DNA of 25,376 nucleotides from Nitrospirae bacterium RIFCSPHIGHO2_01_FULL_66_17 (GTDB lineage Bacteria > Nitrospirota > Nitrospiria > 2-01-FULL-66-17). Each line of letters opens with the position of its first letter. Position 1 is the first letter of the stretch. Made by a program: the position numbers and the translations under genes. Positions 6,714 through 14,348 of this stretch are shown piece after piece. The stretch lies in contig MHEO01000050.1 in the NCBI GenBank assembly GCA_001803875.1, positions 4,076 to 29,451 of the forward strand, written 5' to 3'. The notes below the pieces were generated by a model that saw only the letters and a program-made list of their open reading frames with translations, made no database searches and was not told the origin of the DNA.

Positions 6714-7658
6714 TTAGCCCAGCACGCCGTAGTTTCTGAGATACACCGTGGTTTGCTCGACTCGGCGAAGGAACTGGTCGGGGGCTTCCGCGGCGCGGTT
6801 GTGGTCTTCCAGGTTTGGAGGACGGGTCGCCGCGCGATCCTGGACCGTCCGGGCGCTCCTCGCGGTCACGCCGAGGCGAACGGCCCGCACGTTGGTGTCG
6901 GTGGCGACGGTCGGCATCCCGCTGGCATTGAGAAAGACCAGTTGCAGGTCCTCGACGTTCGCCGCGAGCGTTCGGTTGGTCGCATCCCCGGTCGACCGCA
7001 TCATCAGGTTGGGAATCCCCCCCACCTGCTCGATCCAGAACGACGTCTCTTGAACGACGGCGACAAAGCTATTAACACCTAATGCGGGGGAAACCCCGGG
7101 GCCGGCGGGATCGAGCGTGATCGTCGTGGCGGTGGGAGTGGCCTGAACACGTCTGAGGTTAACGGTCATCGGAGGAACATAGATGGCGACGAGGCTGCCC
7201 GCCGTGATTTCATTGCCGTTGGTCGCATCGCCGTCCAGATTGAGCGTGTCGACCGCGAGCGTAAAGGGCGGGACGGGGGTGGGCAGGGGATTCGCCAGCG
7301 TGGCGGCGCGGGCCGGAATTGGGCCGAGCGTGTACCGCAGGGTGATGATATCGGTCCCCCCCATCGGCGCCGCGCCGGTGATCGGGGTGATCGTATCGAG
7401 GCTCATCAGGCCCACCGGAGGCGCTTGGTCCCAATTCACGAGATACCCGGCGTTCCGAAACTCCTGGGCGACAAAGTCGAGGCTCACGCGGGCCCGCATT
7501 TGCACCTGATTCATCTCGCGGTTCCGGGTGAATCCGCGGACCGATCCCGTGTACGTCATGGCCACGGCCGCGAGGATCACGGAGGACATCAGCATTGCCA
7601 CCAGCACTTCCAACAGGGTGAACCCGCGGGTGCTTCCGTTTCGAATCACGTTGCTCAT
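6714..7658 (-). CDS. pilW: PilW-like minor pilin (cassette A)
   Basis: The 314-residue protein has leader MSNVIRNGSTRG, then FTLLEVLVAMLMSSVILAAV with Glu5. The next helix contains VQMRARVSLDFVAQEFRNAGYL near residue 65, the PilW family motif (dfi..eiR.AGY). A PilW-like strand SFWIEQVGGIPNLMMRSTGD follows in the second half, then VEDLQLVFLNASG, the conserved V..l...y motif. A NLDGDATNGNE stretch near residue 165 has Asp/Asn spacing like a calcium loop, though this is weak. Start chosen because ATG overlaps the pilV stop by 4 bases. It is the last gene of cassette A and is followed by a GC-rich hairpin. Confidence 0.87.
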   Translation of the reverse strand: MSNVIRNGSTRGFTLLEVLVAMLMSSVILAAVAMTYTGSVRGFTRNREMNQVQMRARVSLDFVAQEFRNAGYLVNWDQAPPVGLMSLDTITPITGAAPMGGTDIITLRYTLGPIPARAATLANPLPTPVPPFTLAVDTLNLDGDATNGNEITAGSLVAIYVPPMTVNLRRVQATPTATTITLDPAGPGVSPALGVNSFVAVVQETSFWIEQVGGIPNLMMRSTGDATNRTLAANVEDLQLVFLNASGMPTVATDTNVRAVRLGVTARSARTVQDRAATRPPNLEDHNRAAEAPDQFLRRVEQTTVYLRNYGVLG

Positions 7659-8131
7659 TGCGCCACCTGAATCGGGATTGTCATGGTGTGTCCGCCCATT
7701 TGGTCTCGCCATGTCACGGTCGCCGTGGCGGTGTTGAACGTCGCGCCGGCGATGACCGCGATCTGCAGCGCACCGCCGGGCAGCGCCGTCACCGCCGCCT
7801 GCCAGTTGGTGAAATCCTGTTCACAGACCGCCGGCGGCGCCAGCACCGGACAATTCGGCCGCACCCCGGTGGTGGTGTTCATCCCGCTGTAGGCGTTGAT
7901 GTTGGCCGCGTTGTAAATGATCCGATCGGTCACGTTGCGCAGCAGCGAGTTTGCCGTCGTAGTCTCCCCGCTGGACCCCGATGCCCGCAGCGCCTGCGCC
8001 TGCAGCGCGGCCAGCCCCAATAGACCCACCGTCAGCACGAAAGTGGTGATCAACACTTCGATGAGTGTAAACCCCGAAGGCAGGTCCGGCCTCCGGTTCC
8101 GGGGAAACTCCGTCGTGCATTGTCGGCTCAT
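7655..8131 (-). CDS. pilV: PilV-like minor pilin (cassette A)
   Basis: The 158-residue protein has a 20-residue leader ending in Ser-Gly, then FTLIEVLITTFVLTVGLLGL with Glu5. The helix continues as AALQAQALRASGSSGETTTANSLLRNVTD, the PilV signature (glaalq..alr....a..ra.A..la..m.dri). Two cysteines (near residues 94 and 102) bracket a PVLAPPA segment, as in PilV proteins that have a C..C loop in the same place. The C-terminal strand TATVTWRDQMGG matches the V.V.W.d... strand typical of the family. The start at 8131 has AGAGG about 10 nt upstream and leaves an 11-nt gap to fimT; it overlaps pilW by 4 bases. Confidence 0.88.
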   Translation of the reverse strand: MSRQCTTEFPRNRRPDLPSGFTLIEVLITTFVLTVGLLGLAALQAQALRASGSSGETTTANSLLRNVTDRIIYNAANINAYSGMNTTTGVRPNCPVLAPPAVCEQDFTNWQAAVTALPGGALQIAVIAGATFNTATATVTWRDQMGGHTMTIPIQVAQ

Positions 8132-8142
8132 ACCATGGCCCT

Positions 8143-8619
8143 CTACTGGATCGTGACGGTTACGTCGCCCAAGAGTCCGGTCGCGACGGTTGCCTGTTGG
8201 TTGTTCCGATCGCGGATCGTGAGCGTGAACGCGTTTGGCTGCACGGTCCCGCGTGGCGTGATCGTATAGGGTCCCGCCGGCGCGGCGGCGGTAATCCCGA
8301 CCGCGTTGTAGGACCCTCCGCCGAGATTGATGGTTCGGGTCCAGTTGATGGGCGCGCCGATCTGCACGCTGACGCTCCCTCCCGGCGGGCCGGCGACGGT
8401 GACGACCGTGATCTGCGCCTGAGTCGAGGTACTGACCGCCATCGAGCGCGCCTGGTTGATCAGCGCAAAGAGCTCGCTGGCCGCCGCGGAGCGCTGGTGC
8501 TGGATCGACCACGTCCGCATCGACGGCACGGCAATCGCCATCAGGGTTCCTATGACGGCAATGACGGTCAACAGTTCGATCAATGTCACCCCTCGTTGTG
8601 CCATGGCTCGTGCGGTCAT
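8143..8619 (-). CDS. fimT: FimT/GspH-like minor pilin (cassette A)
   Basis: The 158-residue protein has leader MTARAMAQRG, then VTLIELLTVIAVIGTLMAIA with Glu5. The helix continues into AAASELFALINQARSMAVSTSTQAQITV, the FimT/GspH signature (l...l..AR..Ai......v.v). The rest is a small beta domain ending in LLGDVTVTIQ. The ATG overlaps the stop of the lipoprotein gene by 4 bases (ATGA); an internal ATG five codons later is less likely because of the overlap. In cassette A this gene follows pilY1 and the lipoprotein gene, whereas in cassettes B and C it comes first. Confidence 0.87.
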   Translation of the reverse strand: MTARAMAQRGVTLIELLTVIAVIGTLMAIAVPSMRTWSIQHQRSAAASELFALINQARSMAVSTSTQAQITVVTVAGPPGGSVSVQIGAPINWTRTINLGGGSYNAVGITAAAPAGPYTITPRGTVQPNAFTLTIRDRNNQQATVATGLLGDVTVTIQ

Positions 8620-9362
8620 GCGCCGGCCTTCACGGAAAATGTGACGGTTCCCTGGTAGCCCAGTCCGCGGTCGTCCTGGACCTGCACCGTCAGCCGATGG
8701 TCACCCGGCGTCACCCGCGCGAGCGGCCAATGGACTGTCCCGTCGGGCTCGACCGCCAGGCCCGGGGGTCCCTCGCGGAGCGTCACGGTGACCGCTTCCC
8801 CGTCGGGATCTGCGGCCACGATTCTCCCGGTCAATTCCTCACCGGTTCGGGCGAGGTCTTCGAGCCCCGACACGACGGTCGGCGGTCGATTCTGGATCAC
8901 GACCGAGAGCGACCGCTCGCTGGCCAGGACGCGGCCGTCGTCCGCCCGCACTTCGGCGATGAGATGGATGCGATCACCCGTCCGGTAGTCGGCAAGAGCC
9001 AGTTCGGGACCCGTGTGGTCCGCGATCTCCGTCTCGTTGACGTGCCAGCGGTGTACGAGCGTCAAGCCCGGCTGACCCTGGGGCTGCCAGACCGCGGCGG
9101 CGACCAACGTCTGATCCTTCGTCGGCAGGCTCGGCGAGAGCGTGACTGGCTGGATCCAGGCCCGTCGCTCGTTCGGCGACGCCGTGGTCTTGAGTGCCGC
9201 CGCGGACGGGGCGGGCGAGACTGAGAGCGATCCTTCACCCGCCGGCGACGAGCACGCGACCGCGCCCGCCAGCAGCGCGATCGCGATCACCCGGCGGGCG
9301 GCGGACGCCGCGGCCGGGGGCGCGCCCCGGCCGCGGAAGGGTCCGTACGAGCAACCGCTCAC
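8616..9362 (-). CDS. Putative lipoprotein with an Ig-like (He_PIG-type) domain (cassette A)
   Basis: The 248-residue protein has a basic N-terminal stretch and a hydrophobic segment VIAIALLAGAVAC, ending at a Cys followed by SSP. This suggests a lipoprotein signal with a relaxed lipobox (AVA-C) and lipidation at that Cys. The C-terminal half holds an Ig-like/cadherin-like domain: PPTVVSGLEDL, then AADPDGEAVTVTLREGPPGL, then GTVHWPLA, then GDHRLTVQVQDDRG, which follows the pattern of putative Ig domains (a DpDGd..t, GPpGl, G.l.W.p, G.h...v.v.D..G motif series). A GTG start overlapping the pilY1 stop (GTGA) was chosen; a later GTG directly before the hydrophobic stretch (9290) would shorten the N-terminus by 24 residues. 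It may anchor or accompany PilY1 at the cell surface; that is inference. No homolog with a known function was recognised. Confidence 0.7.
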   Translation of the reverse strand: MSGCSYGPFRGRGAPPAAASAARRVIAIALLAGAVACSSPAGEGSLSVSPAPSAAALKTTASPNERRAWIQPVTLSPSLPTKDQTLVAAAVWQPQGQPGLTLVHRWHVNETEIADHTGPELALADYRTGDRIHLIAEVRADDGRVLASERSLSVVIQNRPPTVVSGLEDLARTGEELTGRIVAADPDGEAVTVTLREGPPGLAVEPDGTVHWPLARVTPGDHRLTVQVQDDRGLGYQGTVTFSVKAGA

Positions 9363-12300
9363 TGGTTCGTCCCGAGGTTGAAGATCTCCCGCCAACTCCT
9401 CACCTTGAACCACCGGAGCGCCGACGGCTCGGTATAGCTGGGGTCGCCGATGTCGACGATCTTGCCGTCGAGCGTGGTGCCGTAGACGTGACCACGCGCG
9501 ACATACACGCTACCCCGGAATTTCCCGCCGGCGGTGTATTTCCAGTTGCTTGCCTTGTCGGTGAGGCTGATCCCGCGGATGTTGCCGGTGTTATTGCTCG
9601 CGATGTCGTCCTTGAGATTCAGGCCCTCCACGCTCCCGAACGCGGTCCCAAAGTAGAGGGACCCCTGGGAGAAGGTCACCGCACCGAAGGTCTTCTCGCC
9701 TTGGTCGAGGGTGAACTCGTACGCGAGCGTGGCACCCCGAAGCTTTCCGCTCCCGTCGACCGTGTTGTAGGGGTCAAGACCCGTGATTTCGAGCACGTAC
9801 ACCGAATAGTAGTCGCTCGCGCTCGCCCACTGCGCCCCGCCCGTCCCCCAGGCGAGGTAGACGCGGCCATCCTTCACGACCACCGTCGGGGAGATGCCGA
9901 TCGGTTGGTCGTGCCCCGACGCGTAACAGGGATCCGGCACGTTCGGATACGTCGTGCAGGGGTCTTTATCGCGCGAGGGCGCATACAGGGGGTTGATGTC
10001 GGCGATGACGTTCGAGGACGTCGTGCTCGTGGCGTCGGTAAACGTCGAGTCCGCGCGGATGATCACATCTTCTGAGCCGTTGCGGTCGTAGTCGGGCGCG
10101 GTAGGCAAGAGCCAGAGGTTGCCCTCCATGTCTCCCGCGACCACGTAGTCTTCGTCACCGTTCTGATCGACGTCCACCAGCGCGAGGCTGCCCGGCACGT
10201 CGTTGACGCCGGAGCGATAGACCCGCTCGAAGCGCCACCGCTGCCCGCCCGTCAGGAGGTCGAACGTGTAGATCTGAATTCCCCCGCAGAGGCTGCCGTC
10301 AACAAGCGGCACACCGTTATTGTCTTGACAGGCCTTTTTGTCCTTGAGCGCGGTCGTGACGAAGGCGCGGTACTCCCGCACGCCGGCGGCGTTTCTCACC
10401 CGGCCGATCGCCACCTTCGACCCGTTGCCCATGCTGACGATCTTGGACACGATGGCGTCGTCCTCGACCCCGCTGCGTTCCCAGAGCAGCGTCGGCGGCG
10501 TCACCTCCGGGTTGGTCACATCCAACGCCGCGATACTGTTCCCGCCAACTCCCATCGTGACGAGCAAGACGGTCTTGTACGTCCCGTAACCGATCGGATA
10601 CTCGATTTCCGCGAACGCGACGGACGCATCGACCGCCGGATACGAGCTGTTGGTGTTGGGATCCCGGAAGTACTGGAGCCGCGGCAACTGGCTGCTGGGG
10701 ATGTAGGCCCACAGCTCCGTCCCGGCGTCCGAGGCTTCCGGTAACTCCGCCGCCGTTTTTTTGCCCGCCTTCACGGCGTGGAGCATGCCGTCCAGCGCGC
10801 CGAAGTACGCCATCAGGGGCCGGGTTGTGTTCGTGAGCGTGCTGGGCCCAATGATGGCGGCGGTTGAATGCTCGATGCCGCCCAGCACGTTCTCCTTCTT
10901 CTCCCACGCTTCCGTGTTCGTGTTGTACTGCATGCCGTAGCGGCGACTGATGACATCTTGGGTCAACGCGAGCGTTCCCATTCCCATCCGAGGCTGGAAG
11001 CTCGCGGCATCCTCGAATACGAACCTCGTCATCGTGCAGTTTGAGCTGTCCAGGGTGGCTCCGCTCTCGAGGCCGGATGCCGTGCAGGCCCAGATACTCC
11101 GCTTGGGGTTGTCCTTGTCGAGTTCGTTTGCGTCGACCTTCTTATTACCGTTACCGTCCGTGTAATCCGTTACATTGGTGATCGCGGGAGCCGCGTCACC
11201 GGGGCTCAACGGATCGTTGCCGCCGAATGTATCCACCCGCTTGAGCCCTTTTTGAGTGAGGCTCAAGTCGGCGTTGACCTGGAATTTCCGGAAGTGGCCG
11301 TCGAAACTCGGGTACTCGAACGACCCCTGGTAGAGGAACTCTTTGAAAACGACGGGCGCCGACCGCACAAACTCGCGGTCCGTCACGGCGTCGAGCTGAA
11401 ACACGGTGTTGAGCACGTACCGGATGCCCGCGCCCGAGGCCCCTTTCGGCGAGCACCCCGAAATGTACCCGCCGGTCGTCCCATCGCTCGCGGTGTTCTG
11501 ATCGAGCAGGAATCCTTTCATCTTGATCTGGGATGCTGTACTGTAGTTGTTGTTCGGTTTGTCTTCGACATTCGCCGTTTCGGTCACGTCGTAGACGTCG
11601 GTCAATTTCGCACCGGCCACGTCCCACGTGGTGGCGGTGGTGAATTCCTTGATCTCCAGTTGGTTGGCGGTGTCGAGGTTCACCAGGTGAATGCCGGAGA
11701 TGACCTTGTTAGTCACCACCGCGGTGGAGAGATCGAGTTTCAGGTTTCCGGACGTGGTGGTCTTCGTCTGAATGTTTCCCTGCGTAATGCTGGTTACCGT
11801 CAGAAAATAGTCCGTTCCGTTGAGCTTGTACTTGATCTTCAAGTCCATATTCATCCCGGTCATATCCGTGTCGAAGGTCAGCGTGACCTCGTGGTCGGAT
11901 TTACCCGTCGTCGTGCCGCCGCTGGTGGTTCCACATTGGACGTAACTGTGGCCGCCGAGATAGACGACGTAGCCGTTCGTGATGTCCCCGTCCATGTGCC
12001 CGCCGACGTAGTAGTGCCACTGCGTCTTGGCGGCGTCGCCGTCCTTGTAGGCATGCAGGGCGGGCGGGGGCGTTGTTCCTGCGGGGACACCCGCGTCGTC
12101 GTACGTGAATACGGTGGTGTCGCCGTCATACCCCGTGTCCGCTTGCAGATAGGCGGTCTTCGGGTTGGCCGGTGCGGGGCTGAACGCCATCGCCAGCGGT
12201 CCGCCGGTTACGGTGATATCCCCGGTCTGAAACGGCCGCCAATTGTGCAGGTGGCCGCCCTGCGGATCGAAGGTGATCGCGCCGACCTGGACATAGGGCT

Positions 12301-13453
12301 GATCCAGCGCGTTCTGGTTGTAGTAGATTTTGGTGGGGTCGTTGGTGCCCCCGTTGTGACCGATGTCGAACTTGCTGATGAACCGACCGAACTTGCTCCA
12401 TTCGAACGTCTCGATCCCCGCGCACTCGGCGAACAAGCTATTGCCGGTGTCGATGAAATCTCTCGCCGCCATCACGACGTCGTGCACGTCCTCAAGGGTG
12501 GCGCTCATCGTGCCGACGAGGGCGTTGAACGAGGCGTACTGACCGTTCTTCTGGAGGTAGTCCTGGTAGCCCACCCAGTGCGGGACCCAGAGCACGCGGT
12601 AGTTCGCCGTGGGCTTGCACCCCGTAAACGGCGGCGGGCATTTCGAGTAGTCAAAGAGCAGGCTCTTCCCCCCGAGAGCGGTACCGGCGAGGTCCTTAAT
12701 GCCGCCGACTTCGTTGGGCGTCAGCACGTCGTACAGACACCCTTCTCCCGAGACGGGCGTGCCGTCGCAGGCCTTTCCGGTGATGTCCGTGAGGGGGTTC
12801 ACGATCCCGGCGATCTTGAGGTACGACTCCAGGATTTTCGTCGCGTTGCCGGTGCGCGATTCGGAATCGTTCATCAACGCGATCTTGGGCGGCGTGCCGA
12901 ACATCTCCCGCTGAACCTTACCCGTGAACGGAACTTTCGCGACGTGGAGGTTCACGTCCTGGAACCCGTTCGCCCAGATCGTCTTGGCCGCCGCCGCATA
13001 GTTGCTGTCGATCACGAAGGGACCGCCGATGTACTTGACCTGCTTGCCGACGGCGGGGTTCGCCCCGACGACCGGGATGGCAATTTCGCCCGTTGCCTTG
13101 TACTCCGTGGCCACCGGGTCGGTCGTGTTGTGGGAGATCGTCAGGTCCGCCGCGGTAATCGCGGTCTTCAGGTCATCGATGATCCAGTACACGGGGATGG
13201 GATCCGGAACCGGCTCGCCACCAACGAGGACGAGGACGCCGTTGGAGTCTGTCTGCTTGCGGTCGAGGAGCTTGTAGATGAACCCGTAGGCCTCGTACAC
13301 GCCCCCGTCGGTGGACGGCTGGTACGCGTCGCCGTCCATCGGGATGATCAACGACCCCGAGCCGAACGTCCGCTCGATCGCCGCCTCGGCCGGAATCACG
13401 GCCGCTCCCCACAGTAGCAGGCCTATCACCGCACCTTTCGCCAGCGTCTTCAT
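9359..13453 (-). CDS. pilY1: PilY1-like pilus tip adhesin without N-terminal VWA domain (cassette A)
   Basis: The 1364-residue protein has a signal peptide (MKTLAKGAVIGLLLWGAAV, cut near PAEA). The C-terminal part from about residue 880 is a PilY1 beta-propeller: YFGALDGMLHAVKAG, ELWAYIPSSQLPRLQYF, VVAGDMEGNLWLL and VYLAWGTGG are family hallmarks. The calcium loop DVDQNGDED lies near residues 1094-1102, and a complete 12-residue EF-hand-type loop (DGNGNKKVDANE) near 766-777. The N-terminal third has no DxSxS metal site. Residues about 185-345 resemble an alpha/beta domain that contains FAECAGIE, similar to a class I glutaminase-type nucleophile elbow. A segment near 525-650 is rich in Thr, Asn and Lys. 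The ATG at 13453 follows AGGAGG; an in-frame start 10 codons upstream lacks such a site. It lies 37 nt after pilX. PilY1 proteins act in adhesion, surface sensing and pilus assembly. Confidence 0.85.
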   Translation of the reverse strand: MKTLAKGAVIGLLLWGAAVIPAEAAIERTFGSGSLIIPMDGDAYQPSTDGGVYEAYGFIYKLLDRKQTDSNGVLVLVGGEPVPDPIPVYWIIDDLKTAITAADLTISHNTTDPVATEYKATGEIAIPVVGANPAVGKQVKYIGGPFVIDSNYAAAAKTIWANGFQDVNLHVAKVPFTGKVQREMFGTPPKIALMNDSESRTGNATKILESYLKIAGIVNPLTDITGKACDGTPVSGEGCLYDVLTPNEVGGIKDLAGTALGGKSLLFDYSKCPPPFTGCKPTANYRVLWVPHWVGYQDYLQKNGQYASFNALVGTMSATLEDVHDVVMAARDFIDTGNSLFAECAGIETFEWSKFGRFISKFDIGHNGGTNDPTKIYYNQNALDQPYVQVGAITFDPQGGHLHNWRPFQTGDITVTGGPLAMAFSPAPANPKTAYLQADTGYDGDTTVFTYDDAGVPAGTTPPPALHAYKDGDAAKTQWHYYVGGHMDGDITNGYVVYLGGHSYVQCGTTSGGTTTGKSDHEVTLTFDTDMTGMNMDLKIKYKLNGTDYFLTVTSITQGNIQTKTTTSGNLKLDLSTAVVTNKVISGIHLVNLDTANQLEIKEFTTATTWDVAGAKLTDVYDVTETANVEDKPNNNYSTASQIKMKGFLLDQNTASDGTTGGYISGCSPKGASGAGIRYVLNTVFQLDAVTDREFVRSAPVVFKEFLYQGSFEYPSFDGHFRKFQVNADLSLTQKGLKRVDTFGGNDPLSPGDAAPAITNVTDYTDGNGNKKVDANELDKDNPKRSIWACTASGLESGATLDSSNCTMTRFVFEDAASFQPRMGMGTLALTQDVISRRYGMQYNTNTEAWEKKENVLGGIEHSTAAIIGPSTLTNTTRPLMAYFGALDGMLHAVKAGKKTAAELPEASDAGTELWAYIPSSQLPRLQYFRDPNTNSSYPAVDASVAFAEIEYPIGYGTYKTVLLVTMGVGGNSIAALDVTNPEVTPPTLLWERSGVEDDAIVSKIVSMGNGSKVAIGRVRNAAGVREYRAFVTTALKDKKACQDNNGVPLVDGSLCGGIQIYTFDLLTGGQRWRFERVYRSGVNDVPGSLALVDVDQNGDEDYVVAGDMEGNLWLLPTAPDYDRNGSEDVIIRADSTFTDATSTTSSNVIADINPLYAPSRDKDPCTTYPNVPDPCYASGHDQPIGISPTVVVKDGRVYLAWGTGGAQWASASDYYSVYVLEITGLDPYNTVDGSGKLRGATLAYEFTLDQGEKTFGAVTFSQGSLYFGTAFGSVEGLNLKDDIASNNTGNIRGISLTDKASNWKYTAGGKFRGSVYVARGHVYGTTLDGKIVDIGDPSYTEPSALRWFKVRSWREIFNLGTNQ

Positions 13454-13490
13454 GAGCAGTCCTCCTTCACCTCGGGCGTTCATCCGTGCC

Positions 13491-14117
13491 TCACAGCGTC
13501 GTGGTGCTGTTCACATTGTTGACAACCTGGCCCCCCGAGCTCTGATCGGCGCTGGTACATGCGGCCGATACGCACTCCTGGGCGCCCACCGGGTCCGGCG
13601 GCACGTACTGGATCACGGCTTCGATCCGCTGCTGCACCGTCTGCAGCGCGCTGAGCTGCACCGTCCCCGTGGCCGTCACCATCACGGTTTTGTCATTGGG
13701 CGCGCCCACTTCGCTGATCGTGTAGTTGAACGTCAGCGGCGACGAGCCGGCGACTGGGGTCGAATAGTTTCGGTAAGTGACGGGGGGGGGGCCGGGGATG
13801 GTGCTGGAGGTTCCGTACGCTCCCGTCAGCACGCCGTTGACCACCGTCGCATCGAGCGCCGGCCACTGACCGCCCTGGACCGTTGCGACGTAGCTCTGCA
13901 TGTCGTTGCGGACCTGCGTAACCGCGCTTTCGGCGGCGAAGAACGCGCGCGTGGACATCTTTTCGTACGCCGCGGTCTGCAGGTCGGCGCCCGACAGATT
14001 CAGCACCACGGCGCCGAGGAGGCTCAACACGACCAGCATGATCAGGCTCGTGATCAAGACGTAGCCTCGCTGATCCCGATAATGACTCGTTTCGCCTGTT
14101 CGTTCGGTGCGGGCCAT
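13491..14117 (-). CDS. pilX: PilX-like minor pilin (cassette A, first gene)
   Basis: The 208-residue protein begins with a polar 18-residue leader ending in Arg-Gly, then YVLITSLIMLVVLSLLGAVV, a prepilin-type helix with Thr instead of Glu at mature position 5, as in PilX/GspK tip pilins. The next part, ADLQTAAYEKMSTRAFFAAESAV, is the diagnostic PilX_N motif (a..n...r..a...AE.al). The ATG has AAGGAG 7 nt upstream and lies 23 nt from the predicted sigma-54 start. Codons 109-112 contain ten consecutive C bases (Gly-Pro-Pro-Pro), a slippage-prone tract. Two cysteines in the C-terminal part (ECVSAAC) may form a disulphide. It precedes pilY1 by 37 nt; PilX and PilY1 are expected to interact at the tip. 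Confidence 0.88.
   Translation of the reverse strand: MARTERTGETSHYRDQRGYVLITSLIMLVVLSLLGAVVLNLSGADLQTAAYEKMSTRAFFAAESAVTQVRNDMQSYVATVQGGQWPALDATVVNGVLTGAYGTSSTIPGPPPVTYRNYSTPVAGSSPLTFNYTISEVGAPNDKTVMVTATGTVQLSALQTVQQRIEAVIQYVPPDPVGAQECVSAACTSADQSSGGQVVNNVNSTTTL
13782..13791 (-). repeat. Homopolymeric C10 tract inside pilX (cassette A)
   Basis: Ten consecutive C on the coding (minus) strand fall across Gly109 to Pro112 of the pilX reading frame. The frame is intact here. Tracts of this length are known slip sites; in Neisseria, a poly-G tract in pilC (a pilY1 relative) gives phase variation. A one-base change would truncate PilX and probably reduce translation of the next gene. Confidence 0.8.
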
Positions 14118-14150
14118 CGTGCCACTCCTTCGTCCTTGGCCACGGAGTTG

Positions 14151-14166
14151 AGCAATATTAGTGCCG
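14151..14166 (-). promoter_or_regulatory. Sigma-54 promoter of cassette A
   Basis: The minus strand reads CGGCACTAATATTGCT, which matches TGGCACG-N4-TTGCW at the invariant GG and GC and at nine other positions, with correct spacing. The predicted start is about 14140, 23 nt before the pilX ATG, the same distance as in cassette C. Upstream are two inverted repeats (14163-14177 and 14247-14279). The adjacent gene at 14349-15770 encodes a sigma-54 activator. Confidence 0.85.
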
Positions 14167-14177
14167 AGGGCCTCGGC
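14163..14177. promoter_or_regulatory. Inverted repeat overlapping the -24 box of cassette A
   Basis: GCCGAG-GGC-CTCGGC is a perfect 6-bp inverted repeat with a 3-base centre. It overlaps the upstream edge of the -24 element of the sigma-54 promoter. Binding of a dimeric regulator there could compete with sigma-54 polymerase. No equivalent was seen at the promoter of cassette C. Function is inferred from position. Confidence 0.35.
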
Positions 14178-14246
14178 CGCACGATGGCGTTACAATTCGC
14201 TGGGATAACAAGGGCGTTGGTGTGCTCGAGGCAGGAGGCCGGAGTC

Positions 14247-14279
14247 TGAGCCGCACTCGGGAACTGTGACCCCGGCTCA
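14247..14279. promoter_or_regulatory. Candidate upstream activator site of cassette A
   Basis: TGAGCCG (14247-14253) and CGGCTCA (14273-14279) form a 7-bp inverted repeat with a 19-base spacer. It lies about 107-139 bp upstream of the predicted start, in the region where enhancer-binding activators normally act. It could also be a hairpin after the activator gene that ends at 14349, but it has no T-tract. The rest of the gap at 14178-14348 shows nothing recognisable. Confidence 0.35.
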
Positions 14280-14348
14280 TCAACTATGGCGCAAATTACC
14301 TAGGTCTCGGGCGACGAGCCGGCGTGGACGAGCGGAGAAACGCGGGCG

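Noticed and set aside
11252..13417. A 721-codon open frame on the plus strand opposite pilY1
   Set aside because: It is the GC-rich antisense shadow of a gene with clear family motifs. Its translation is Arg/Val/Gly-rich without domains, and no ribosome binding site or overlap structure supports it.
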